A DNA stretch of 21,403 bases, from NCBI GenBank assembly GCA_014360745.1, contig JACIWY010000013.1, positions 1 through 21,403 on the forward strand, given 5' to 3'. The first letter of the stretch is position 1. The number at the start of each line of letters is the position of its first letter. Shown here one piece after another: positions 8,362-15,657 of this stretch. The notes below the pieces were generated by a model. That model worked only from the letters and a program-made list of their open reading frames with translations, did not search any database and had not been told where the DNA came from. The position numbers and the translations under genes are program-made. Source of the stretch: Chloroflexota bacterium (GTDB taxonomy: Bacteria > Chloroflexota > Anaerolineae > UBA1429).

Positions 8362-9270
8362 TTATTGCTTGCCTTCTTCGGCCATCGCCTCGCGGGCACG
8401 CCCGCCCAGCGCCTGCGCCAGCCCGACGAACTCGGTAGGAATGACGAACTTGGTCGCCTGGCTGCCCCCTAAATCGCGCAAGGCTTGCAGATATTGCAAG
8501 GTCATCGTCTTGCTATCCAACGTCTGCGCCACCTTATGGATCTCTTCCAAGGCCTGAGCCACACCCTGAGCGCGCAGAATGCTGGCCTCGCGATCCGCCT
8601 CCGCGGCCAAGACGGTGGCTTGTTTCTGCCCTTCAGCGCGAAGAATAATCGCCTCGCGCTCGCCTTGAGCCACCTTGACCTGCGCCTCGCGTTGGCCATC
8701 GGCCTCGGCCACCATGGCTCGACGGTTGCGTTCTGCTGCCATCTGGCGTGTCATCGCTTCTTCGATCGCCCGCGGCGGGATCACCTCGCGGATCTCGACC
8801 GCCATGACGCGCACTCCCCAACGATCGGTGACATCGTCCAATTTCTGGTGAAGGATCTGATTGATCTCGTCCCGTTTGGAGAGCACATCATCCAGATGCA
8901 TGGCCCCCACAACGGCGCGCAGCGTGGTGATCGCCAGGCCGCGAGCCGCGCCGGTGAAATTCTCCACCTCGAGCACGCTGCGCTCCGGATCGATCACCTT
9001 GTCATAGACGAGAAAATCGATGGATACCGAGGCGTTATCGGCCGTGATACACGTTTGCGGCGGGACATCAAAGAACACCTCGCGCAAGTCCACATTCACC
9101 GCTCGATCCACAAAGGGGATGAGGAACACCAGGCCCGGCCCTTTGGGCCCCAGCGAGCGGCCCAAGCGAAAGACCACCAATCGCCGATATTCCGGCACAA
9201 CGCGCACCGCCATCAAAAAGAGCGTCAATGCTGCCGCCAGAACGACCAGAATGCCGATCAATGTTCCCAT
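8362..9270 (-). CDS. Slipin (stomatin/prohibitin-like SPFH membrane protein)
   Basis: A 302-residue SPFH/band 7 protein. One N-terminal membrane helix (about 3-22) anchors it; the SPFH domain spans about 25-180. An Ala/Glu/Arg-rich coiled coil (about 170-240, with recurring ADGQ, AQGE and AEGQ units) drives oligomer ring formation, and a short C-terminal segment follows. Slipins form large membrane scaffolds and are substrates or partners of NfeD-type proteases, encoded just upstream here; the archaeal pair PH1511/PH1510 is the reference. The frame is open to 9336, but the ATG at 9270 is chosen. GGGAGG lies eight bases before it, it puts the membrane helix at the N-terminus, and it avoids overlap with nfeD. 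Confidence 0.93.
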   Translation of the reverse strand: MGTLIGILVVLAAALTLFLMAVRVVPEYRRLVVFRLGRSLGPKGPGLVFLIPFVDRAVNVDLREVFFDVPPQTCITADNASVSIDFLVYDKVIDPERSVLEVENFTGAARGLAITTLRAVVGAMHLDDVLSKRDEINQILHQKLDDVTDRWGVRVMAVEIREVIPPRAIEEAMTRQMAAERNRRAMVAEADGQREAQVKVAQGEREAIILRAEGQKQATVLAAEADREASILRAQGVAQALEEIHKVAQTLDSKTMTLQYLQALRDLGGSQATKFVIPTEFVGLAQALGGRAREAMAEEGKQ

Positions 9271-9278
9271 CTTTTCTG

Positions 9279-9284
9279 CCTCCC
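9279..9284 (-). promoter_or_regulatory. Ribosome binding site deciding the slipin start
   Basis: On the - strand GGGAGG sits eight bases before the ATG at 9270. No comparable site precedes the longer in-frame start at 9336, so the protein starts at MGTLIG. Confidence 0.7.
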
Positions 9285-9301
9285 GTTTACTCGAACCTTG
9301 T

Positions 9302-10630
9302 TCATGCCCCATCGCTCGGTTTATCGAATTCTTCAATGGGCTCCACCTCTAGCCGCACCCCCACCACGCCGACCACCCGCACCGGCTGCCCTGCTTTGAC
9401 CCAATCATCCTTGGCCACAGCGCTCCAATCCTGCAGGTCTACGCGCACCTGGCCGGTAGGTGCCACATCCGTCAAGGCCACTCCCCGCATTCCGAGCAAG
9501 CGCTCCGCACCGGAGCGAGGCGGCATACGCGCCGCTTTGACAATGGCCCGCAACACCACGAAGGAAAAAGCCGCCAGCGCCAGACTCGAACCGGCGATCA
9601 ACCAAGGGCTCACGCGCAAGTCTGGCATAGCTGGTGAGCGGGGCGTGAAGGGCGAAAATAACAACAGCGAACCCAATATGAACGGAACAAGAGCCAAGAT
9701 CGTAACCACCGCATCCGCATCGGTGAGCAAAGCAACGACAAAAAGCACCACGCCCGCCGCCAATAAAGCCGCGCCAGCCCAATTTACCGGCAAGCTACCC
9801 AGGGCCAGAAAGGCCAAGATAAAACAGATAGCGCTGCCTACCGCCCCCACGCCTAGACCGGGATCGGACAATTCGGCCAACAAAAAGAGTGCCCCTGCCG
9901 AGAGAAGCAGATAAGCGATGTTGGGATCGCTGATGAGATGCATCAACCGCTCGATGAAATTCATACCCATCCGTTCTATATTCGCCCCGCTTGTGTGCAA
10001 TGTAATCTCTCCCCGCACAGTGGTCACCCGCCTCCCGTCGATACGCAGCAGAAGCTCTTGCAGATCATCCGCCACCAAGTCGGTGACCTTCTCTTGCAGC
10101 GCTTCTTCGGCTGTCAGCGAGAGGTTCTCACGCACCGCCTTTTCGGCCCACTCGACATTGCGTCCACGAGCGGCAGCCACGCCGCGAATCAACGCCGCCG
10201 CATCGCTGGCCAGCTTCTCGGCGGTCACTTCATCGAGTTGGCCCCCCAAAGGCACGGGATGTGCCGCGCCGATATGCGTCGCCGGCGCCATAGCGGCCAC
10301 ATGACCGGCCAGCGTGATAAACATCCCCGCCGAGGTTGCCCGTGCTCCTTGAGGGTATACATAGACAACAACCGGCAGCGGCGCCTCCAAGATCTGTTGC
10401 ACCATGTCGCGCATCGCCGATTCCAGCCCACCCGGCGTATCCAACATCACGATCAGCGCCGCCGCTTCTGTCGCTTCCGCTCGGCGCAGCGCCCGCTGCA
10501 GATATTCCGCCGTCAGCGGATTGATTACCCCATCTACCTCAATGACGACTACCACATGTGAGGTCTGGGCTACTGATGGCGGGCCGGCCAGCAACCCCAA
10601 CAACAACGACCAAATAAAGAACCATTTCAT
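9302..10630 (-). CDS. NfeD-type membrane-bound serine protease (ClpP class, long form)
   Basis: A 442-residue protein. It has a signal peptide (MKWFFIWSLLLGLLAG, cleavage probably near residue 21), a ClpP-like protease domain (about 25-220), four to five membrane helices (about 245-375) and a C-terminal NfeD OB-fold (about 385-435). The Ser-Lys dyad is visible: Ser100 in ATSAG and Lys139 in AEKLASD, spaced about as in archaeal PH1510 (Ser97/Lys138). DTPGG (64-68) fits the family oxyanion region. It cleaves hydrophobic C-terminal segments of partner slipins, and the slipin gene follows after 31 bases. Start choice is not settled. ATG 10630 gives a textbook signal peptide with GAGG close upstream. 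GTG 10660 adds ten residues and has AGGGGAG five bases upstream. Confidence 0.92.
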   Translation of the reverse strand: MKWFFIWSLLLGLLAGPPSVAQTSHVVVVIEVDGVINPLTAEYLQRALRRAEATEAAALIVMLDTPGGLESAMRDMVQQILEAPLPVVVYVYPQGARATSAGMFITLAGHVAAMAPATHIGAAHPVPLGGQLDEVTAEKLASDAAALIRGVAAARGRNVEWAEKAVRENLSLTAEEALQEKVTDLVADDLQELLLRIDGRRVTTVRGEITLHTSGANIERMGMNFIERLMHLISDPNIAYLLLSAGALFLLAELSDPGLGVGAVGSAICFILAFLALGSLPVNWAGAALLAAGVVLFVVALLTDADAVVTILALVPFILGSLLLFSPFTPRSPAMPDLRVSPWLIAGSSLALAAFSFVVLRAIVKAARMPPRSGAERLLGMRGVALTDVAPTGQVRVDLQDWSAVAKDDWVKAGQPVRVVGVVGVRLEVEPIEEFDKPSDGA

Positions 10631-10709
10631 CGTCCTCACTGTATCATTCCTTTGGCACACACGGGCTCCCCTGCTTTAGCGTTCAACTCCACTGCCAATC
10701 TCCATCCCG

Positions 10710-10737
10710 ATTGTAAAACCACCCCACCCGGTGTCAA
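10710..10737 (-). promoter_or_regulatory. Sigma-70-type promoter for the nfeD-slipin-isomerase operon
   Basis: On the - strand a perfect TTGACA (10732-10737) and TACAAT (10710-10715, one mismatch) are 16 bases apart. Transcription would begin near 10703, about 70 bases before the nfeD ATG. This is the best-matching promoter in the window. Confidence 0.65.
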
Positions 10738-10786
10738 AGCAGGTTCAATCATCCTGCCAGGGAAAACGGGCAGCGCGTCGCCAAAA

Positions 10787-10816
10787 TTCTCTCTTGTGCT
10801 ATTTCTGCGCTACAAT
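10787..10816 (+). promoter_or_regulatory. Candidate promoter for the 3-hydroxyacyl-CoA dehydrogenase gene
   Basis: TACAAT at 10811-10816 is a good -10. The matching -35 (TTCTCT, 10787-10792, 18-base spacer) is weak. The transcript start would fall near 10823, supporting translation from 10859 and not from the GTG at 10823. Confidence 0.4.
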
Positions 10817-10843
10817 GAATAGGTGCACATTCCACTTTACGCC

Positions 10844-10850
10844 AAGGAGA
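10844..10850 (+). promoter_or_regulatory. Ribosome binding site deciding the start at 10859
   Basis: AAGGAGA lies eight bases before the ATG at 10859. The longer in-frame GTG at 10823 has no such site and would coincide with the predicted transcript start. Confidence 0.75.
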
Positions 10851-10858
10851 TTGGAATT

Positions 10859-11767
10859 ATGACCGGCATCCGCCCCTTTGAGGTCTTGGCCGTCATCGGC
10901 GCGGGAACTATGGGTACGGAGATCAGCCTGCGCAGTGCAGAACATGGCTACACCGTATATCTTTATGACTTACAGGAGAGCGCCTTGCAGAACGCCGCCC
11001 GCCAGCACCGTCAGATCACCGCAGGTCGCCAGAGCCTCGGGCGCATCACCGCCGCCGAAGCGCGGGGCATTCTCGAGCGCATTCACTATACCACCAGTTT
11101 ACAAGAAGCTTGCGCTCAAGCCGCCCTCGTCATCGAGGCCGTGCCGGAGCGCCTTGCGCTCAAACGCCGCGTCTTTGCCGACCTGGACCGCTTCTGCCCG
11201 CCGGAAACGATCCTGGCCACCAACTCCTCGTCGCTGCGCGTAGCCCTCATAGAGGACGCTACAAACCGTCCCGAAAAAGTGCTCAATCTTCACTTTTTCC
11301 TGCCCGTCCGCGAAGCGCCCATGGTCGAGATCATGGGGGGCACACGCACTACGCCGGATACGTTGGAAACGGCGCGTCGCTATGCTATGGCTGCCGGGCT
11401 CACGCCTCTCATGGTGCGCAAACAGAGCACCGGCTTCTTGTTCAATCGCATCTGGCGCGCGGTCAAAAAAGAGGCCCTGCGCGTCGTCGACCAAGGCATC
11501 GCCTCCTTCGAAGACGTCGATCGCGCCTGGATGATCATGTACGATACGCCGCGCGGCCCCTTTGGCCAGATGGATGCCATCGGCCTCGATGTGGTGCGTG
11601 ACATCGAGCTCGTCTACTATGCCGAATCTGGAGACCCCTCCGACCTGCCCCCACGAATCCTCTTGGACAAGATCGAACGTGGCGAATTGGGCGTCAAGAC
11701 CGGTAAAGGGTTTTACACCTATCCGAACCCGGCCTATGAGAATCCCGATTGGCTCAAAGGGGCCTAA
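10859..11767 (+). CDS. 3-hydroxyacyl-CoA dehydrogenase family protein
   Basis: A 302-residue NAD-dependent dehydrogenase. The N-terminal Rossmann fold has GAGTMG at 14-19 and the acidic NAD-ribose residue near Asp37. Catalytic residues align with human HADH: Ser124, His145, Glu157 and Asn196 (Ser137/His158/Glu170/Asn208 there). The C-terminal helical domain spans about 190-302 and contains the typical GVKTGKGFYTYPN run. The usual reaction is oxidation of a 3-hydroxyacyl-CoA to the 3-oxo form in beta-oxidation or butyrate metabolism. Related members act on 3-hydroxybutyryl-CoA or, as in lambda-crystallin, L-gulonate. No thiolase or enoyl-CoA hydratase lies nearby, so the substrate is open. It stands alone on the + strand, divergent from nfeD, and its stop overlaps that of the convergent MFS gene. 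Confidence 0.92.
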   Translation: MTGIRPFEVLAVIGAGTMGTEISLRSAEHGYTVYLYDLQESALQNAARQHRQITAGRQSLGRITAAEARGILERIHYTTSLQEACAQAALVIEAVPERLALKRRVFADLDRFCPPETILATNSSSLRVALIEDATNRPEKVLNLHFFLPVREAPMVEIMGGTRTTPDTLETARRYAMAAGLTPLMVRKQSTGFLFNRIWRAVKKEALRVVDQGIASFEDVDRAWMIMYDTPRGPFGQMDAIGLDVVRDIELVYYAESGDPSDLPPRILLDKIERGELGVKTGKGFYTYPNPAYENPDWLKGA

Positions 11768-12993
11768 TCGGCCTTGCGAATGGTCAAGCTTCCCAGTGCC
11801 CCCAGCAGCGCCAGCCCCATCGCTAACAAAAGCGCCCCCGTGAACGACCCCGTCGCGTCGGCCATCGCCCCGGCGACGCTCGGCGCTGCTGCCTGCCCGA
11901 TGCCAAAGAACAGGGTAATAAAGCCCAACGCCGCTGGCGCCAGTTCGCTACCCAATAGATCGCCGCAGGCTGCGGCCATGATAGCAGGGATACTCCAGGC
12001 TGTGAGACCATAGAATATCGCGGATAGCGTAAACCCCATCGGTACCGCCCAAAGCGCAAAAAGTGCATAGGCTAGCGCCTGAATCAAATAGACGCCGAAC
12101 AGCGCCCATCTCCGCCCGATGCGATCCGACAGCGCGCCCCAAACCGACCCACAAAAGAGGCTGGCAAAGCCTACGACCGAAAAAAGGCTGCCTGCCTGTT
12201 CGCGAGAGTATCCGCCGGCTATCATAAGATGCTTGGCAAAAAAGGTCATATAAATGATATAAGAAGCACCAAAAGCCACATAAATCAACCCCAATTGCCA
12301 TACCGGCCAGGAACAATAGACGCGCCCCCATTCCAGGCCCTTGTTGGTTTGGCGGGGGACGGATCGTTCATCCTCCCCCCGTCCCAGCGGCTCCAGCCCC
12401 ATCTCCGAGGGGCGATCGCGCAGAATCAACGAACTCCCCACCGCCAACAACAAGGCGATCCCCCCAAAAAAGAGCCAGGTCATGCGCCAGCCCGTTTCGG
12501 GGAATATCTCCAAGATGCGCGGCACCAACGGCCCCACAAAGACCAGGCCGATCGAAGAGCCCGACACGCCGATACCGGTGGCCAAGCCGCGGCGGCGCCG
12601 CCCAAACCAGCCGGAGATCATGCCCATCACGCCGACGTTGGCCGCGCCGCTGCCCACCCCGGTCAACGCCCGCCACAGGGCAGCCGTAAAAGCGTTCTGC
12701 GCCGTCGCCGTGAGCAACATCCCCACGCCACACACGACTAACCCCCAAGAGATCGTCGTGCGCGGCCCAAACTGAGCGGCCAGCGCCCCACCGATGGCCG
12801 ACAAGGCCAGATACCCCAACAGATTGGCCGTCGCCAGGGCGCCGGCCTCGGTGTTATTCAAGCCCAACCCCTCTTGCATGGCCGGCAAAACTACCGAATA
12901 ACCGAAACGCGCCAACCCTAACGCGCCGAAAACCGCCAGCGTGCCCATGACCAGGATCAGCCAGGCATAATGAATCCGTCGTACGCTGCGCAT
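11764..12993 (-). CDS. Major facilitator superfamily transporter, coupled to uxuA
   Basis: A 409-residue, twelve-helix membrane protein. The first helices (GLARFGYSVVLPAMQEGLGL, about 26-45) resemble the YbfB/YjiJ and oxalate/formate-like MFS branches. A basic loop, WFGRRRRGLATG (about 128-139), joins helices 4 and 5, and a charged central loop lies near 193-212. The ATG at 12993 overlaps the uxuA stop (TGATG) and is preceded by AGGAG, so it is translated together with uxuA. Coupling to mannonate dehydratase suggests transport of an acid sugar such as a hexuronate or aldonate; that is inference. The stop codon overlaps the stop of the convergent dehydrogenase gene. Confidence 0.9.
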   Translation of the reverse strand: MRSVRRIHYAWLILVMGTLAVFGALGLARFGYSVVLPAMQEGLGLNNTEAGALATANLLGYLALSAIGGALAAQFGPRTTISWGLVVCGVGMLLTATAQNAFTAALWRALTGVGSGAANVGVMGMISGWFGRRRRGLATGIGVSGSSIGLVFVGPLVPRILEIFPETGWRMTWLFFGGIALLLAVGSSLILRDRPSEMGLEPLGRGEDERSVPRQTNKGLEWGRVYCSWPVWQLGLIYVAFGASYIIYMTFFAKHLMIAGGYSREQAGSLFSVVGFASLFCGSVWGALSDRIGRRWALFGVYLIQALAYALFALWAVPMGFTLSAIFYGLTAWSIPAIMAAACGDLLGSELAPAALGFITLFFGIGQAAAPSVAGAMADATGSFTGALLLAMGLALLGALGSLTIRKAD

Positions 12994-14078
12994 CAGGACT
13001 CCTGTCCCCCCTCGGCCTGTTCTCTCGATGCCCGTCCCTCGACCGCCTGCAACAGCGCCCGCATATAGCCGATCGCAAACGCCTCGGCCGCATAGTATCC
13101 TCCGACCATGTCGGGCAGATGATCCGAGATGATCACACCGTCAAAACCCACCTCATGGAGCGCTTCCATCACCCGATACATATCCATGTAACCGTCATCG
13201 AGAAAGGTCTCGGCAAATCCTTCGGGCAACGGCGCTGTGACATTACGGAAATGGACATGAAACAGCTTTTTCTGCCCGCCAAAATATCGAATTGCCTCAC
13301 AAACATCGGCCCCCATAGCCTCGCCCCCTTCCAGCCAGCTCCCCACGCACATCGACATCCCCCAATGGGGGCTATCGGCCATCTCTAGGGCGCGACGGAA
13401 CCCCTCAAAGGTGCCAAAGATGCAACGCGGCACGCCTCCCAACGGATAAAGCGGGGGATCGTCAGGATGAACCCCGATATATACGCCCGCTTCCTCGGCA
13501 GCGGGCACGGCGCGCTCTATGAAATAGCGATAGGCTTCCCATAGTTCTTCCTCCGAATAAGCCCGGCCATGCGTGTATTCCCCTTGCCAGACAGTGCCTG
13601 CCCAGGCGCCGCGGCCAGCCTTGTGCAGGCGAAAGCCCACATGGCTCGCCCCACCGCGCAATGTCTCTCGCCCCGTGCGCCAAACGCCATTGGCCTGGTG
13701 AGCGTAGGTGGCATGATAGATCCCCGCCTCGCCCAGGGCGCGGATATAGGCCACAAACTCTTGAATGCGTTCATCGCGACCGGGCAATCCCAGGATGATC
13801 TCGGGCACGTTTTGCCCCCGAGGGTTTTGAATGCGATAGATCTGCAGGCCGTAACGAGCAAAGCGTTCTTTGAGCCGCCTATAGTTTTCGGCCGTGTGAT
13901 CCTCCGGGCGAGGCAGGTAGGTGGTCACCCATTCGATGCCCAACTGTTTGACAAAGGCGATTTCCTCCTCGCTGGCATCAGGGCTGAGCTTGGTGCCCAA
14001 TTGGATGCCCGGCTGCGAAGCATAAAAGCCGGGAATAACCGAGAGCGGATAGCGCCGAGAAAGCAGGTTAACGGACAT
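12993..14078 (-). CDS. uxuA: Mannonate dehydratase
   Basis: A 361-residue TIM-barrel enzyme of the UxuA family that dehydrates D-mannonate to 2-keto-3-deoxygluconate in hexuronate breakdown. Metal ligands known from the Streptococcus suis enzyme are all present: His204 (VHPDDPP), Cys244 (CVGS), His276 (HVHFRN) and Asp319 (SDHLP). The PLGGVPR block (212-218) and FLDDGYMDMYRVM (292-304) are family hallmarks. Length is normal, slightly short of the E. coli protein. ATG 14078 has AGGAGG about nine bases upstream. It lies 57 bases after an MFS gene and overlaps the next MFS gene, giving an MFS-uxuA-MFS row. No uxaC, uxuB or KDG kinase/aldolase is in the window, so the rest of the pathway must be elsewhere, or the enzyme serves another acid sugar. 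Confidence 0.9.
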   Translation of the reverse strand: MSVNLLSRRYPLSVIPGFYASQPGIQLGTKLSPDASEEEIAFVKQLGIEWVTTYLPRPEDHTAENYRRLKERFARYGLQIYRIQNPRGQNVPEIILGLPGRDERIQEFVAYIRALGEAGIYHATYAHQANGVWRTGRETLRGGASHVGFRLHKAGRGAWAGTVWQGEYTHGRAYSEEELWEAYRYFIERAVPAAEEAGVYIGVHPDDPPLYPLGGVPRCIFGTFEGFRRALEMADSPHWGMSMCVGSWLEGGEAMGADVCEAIRYFGGQKKLFHVHFRNVTAPLPEGFAETFLDDGYMDMYRVMEALHEVGFDGVIISDHLPDMVGGYYAAEAFAIGYMRALLQAVEGRASREQAEGGQES

Positions 14079-14135
14079 TGTCCTATCCTCCTACAATACC
14101 TCGAGGCATAAGCGCATTTCCAAAAAGAAGCGGCA

Positions 14136-15386
14136 TCATATATTATTGATGCTTTGCTCGGGAAAACGCCAGAACAGCATCCACAATGCCGCCGCCAACG
14201 CCAACACGGCGCCGAACAAGAAGGGAGCCGAAGGCCCAAATCCCTGAAAGCCGCCTACCCCTTGCCACAGCAACCCTGCGATCAAGGAGGCGGGGAAATC
14301 CAAAATGCCCAGGACGGCGTTATAGGTACCATATGCCGTGCCGCGTAGCTCCGGACGAACGATGTCGGCGACCATCGCTTTGATCGTCCCATAGGCCATG
14401 CCGTAATAAACGCCATAGAGAGCATACAATATCCAGACCTGCCATCCGGCGCCGGCCAGAGCCAACCCAAGATAGATAAGAGCATAGGCCAGCCAGCCGC
14501 CCACTACAATCTTCTTGCGGCCTATTCGATCCGACAAAGCCCCGGCCGGCGTGGAAACCAGGGTATACACCAAGTTAAAGGTGATCAACATCCCCAAAAT
14601 GCCCAGCAGATCCAGCCCTCGTTCGCGAGCGCGTAGCACCAAAAAGGCATCCGAAGAATTGCCCAGATCAAATAGCCCCACGATAAGCATAAAGATCGTA
14701 AATCGTCGCCCCAGCCCCCGAAAAGTAATCTTGGGGGGCGCGGCTTTTTTCATCTCTTCCGCGGGAGGGACATCGCGGGCGCCGACGGCCAACGAAATCA
14801 CCGCCAACATAGCAGGTACCAAACTGATCAACACCAGCGTACGAAATGTCTCGCCGGTAAGATCAGCCGCTCCCAACTGGGTCGCGCGCACCACAAAAAA
14901 GGCGATAATCAACCCCAAGAGCGCACCGCCGGTATCCGCTGCACGATGAAAGCCAAAGGCCAACCCCCGCTGCTCAGGGACGATGCTATCGGCCACCAGG
15001 GCGTCGCGAGGGGCTGTGCGTATTCCTTTGCCCACGCGGTCTGCCCAACGCGCGGCCAACACTACCGGCCATGAAGCGGCGATATAGAAAAAGGGCTTGG
15101 CCAGGGCCGAGATGGCATAACCGGCAACGGCCAACCACTTGCGCGCCCGCAGCTTGTCCGAAAACCAACCGGAGAACATCCGCAACAAACTGGCCGTCGC
15201 CTCGGCGATCCCCTCGATCAGCCCGATGATGCTCGTCCGCACACCCAACACACTGGTCAAAAAGAGCGGCAAGACATTGAGCACCATCTCGCTGGAGATG
15301 TCCATAAAAAAGCTGGTCAAACTCACCGCCCAAATATTCCGAGGCAACGAACGCACCCCCGCCTTGATCGTGACCGATTGTCTCAT
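14136..15386 (-). CDS. Major facilitator superfamily transporter
   Basis: A 416-residue, twelve-helix protein. It carries a striking conserved loop, DRVGKGIRTAPRDALVADS, at about residues 115-133, and a motif-A loop SDRIGRKK (about 282-289). A basic central loop (EEMKKAAPPKITFRGLGRR) splits the halves near residue 210-228. This branch is widespread in Chloroflexota, Planctomycetota and Proteobacteria without a firm substrate. ATG 15386 has GGAG about ten bases upstream, which is longer spacing than usual. Its leader contains a 12-bp palindrome (15415-15441). It is the first gene of a likely three-gene run with uxuA and a second MFS, although the 57-base gap before uxuA leaves room for a separate promoter. 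Confidence 0.9.
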   Translation of the reverse strand: MRQSVTIKAGVRSLPRNIWAVSLTSFFMDISSEMVLNVLPLFLTSVLGVRTSIIGLIEGIAEATASLLRMFSGWFSDKLRARKWLAVAGYAISALAKPFFYIAASWPVVLAARWADRVGKGIRTAPRDALVADSIVPEQRGLAFGFHRAADTGGALLGLIIAFFVVRATQLGAADLTGETFRTLVLISLVPAMLAVISLAVGARDVPPAEEMKKAAPPKITFRGLGRRFTIFMLIVGLFDLGNSSDAFLVLRARERGLDLLGILGMLITFNLVYTLVSTPAGALSDRIGRKKIVVGGWLAYALIYLGLALAGAGWQVWILYALYGVYYGMAYGTIKAMVADIVRPELRGTAYGTYNAVLGILDFPASLIAGLLWQGVGGFQGFGPSAPFLFGAVLALAAALWMLFWRFPEQSINNI

Positions 15387-15414
15387 CTCGATTTTTCTCC
15401 ATATATAAGTGCTT

Positions 15415-15451
15415 CAGGTGGCGGGCATGGCCCGCCACCTGTTTGCACCTG
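15415..15451. repeat. Perfect 12-bp palindrome with an extra half-site (operator- or leader-hairpin-like)
   Basis: CAGGTGGCGGGC (15415-15426), a 3-base centre and GCCCGCCACCTG (15430-15441) pair perfectly. A third copy of the outer hexamer, CACCTG at 15446-15451, repeats exactly ten bases after the previous one. It lies 28 bases upstream of an MFS start and between divergent genes. No gene ends here, so ordinary termination does not explain it. Confidence 0.7.
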
Positions 15452-15500
15452 GAATACGACTCCCCTGCCAGAAGAACGCTTGGGAGCAATAGATTATCCT

Positions 15501-15530
15501 ATCTTATCGCAAATTACCCCTTCTCGTCAA
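15501..15530 (-). promoter_or_regulatory. Candidate promoter for the MFS-uxuA-MFS run
   Basis: On the - strand TTGACG (15525-15530, one mismatch) and TAAGAT (15501-15506, two mismatches) are 18 bases apart. The leader would be about 108 bases and include the palindrome at 15415-15441. Confidence 0.4.
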
Positions 15531-15574
15531 CGCCAGTGAGCCTCCGAAACCTTACTATCGAGCCATGGCGTTTC

Positions 15575-15603
15575 TTTACGTTAACCGCGTATCGGCGTAT
15601 AAT
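15575..15603 (+). promoter_or_regulatory. Sigma-70-type promoter for the SNF2/SWIM operon
   Basis: TTTACG (15575-15580, two mismatches) and a perfect TATAAT (15598-15603) are 17 bases apart. The predicted transcript starts near 15610. It lies inside the longest open frame (ATG 15565), implying that translation really begins further downstream. Confidence 0.6.
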
Positions 15604-15657
15604 ATGGCGTTACTCTTGACAGCGCTTGAATTCAGCTCGATGGAGCAAATCTTGACG

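Noticed and set aside
8485..9399. A 304-codon open frame on the + strand antisense to the slipin gene
   Set aside because: It is the codon-bias shadow of slipin: low-complexity His/Arg/Leu-rich product, no ribosome binding site, no domain. The opposite strand encodes a clear SPFH protein.
15402..15407. TATATA just before the MFS start at 15386 as a -10 element
   Set aside because: It would place the transcript start at or inside the ribosome binding site, leaving almost no leader.
15616..15621. TTGACA as a second -35 for the SNF2 gene
   Set aside because: No -10-like hexamer lies 16-18 bases downstream; GATGGA occupies that place.
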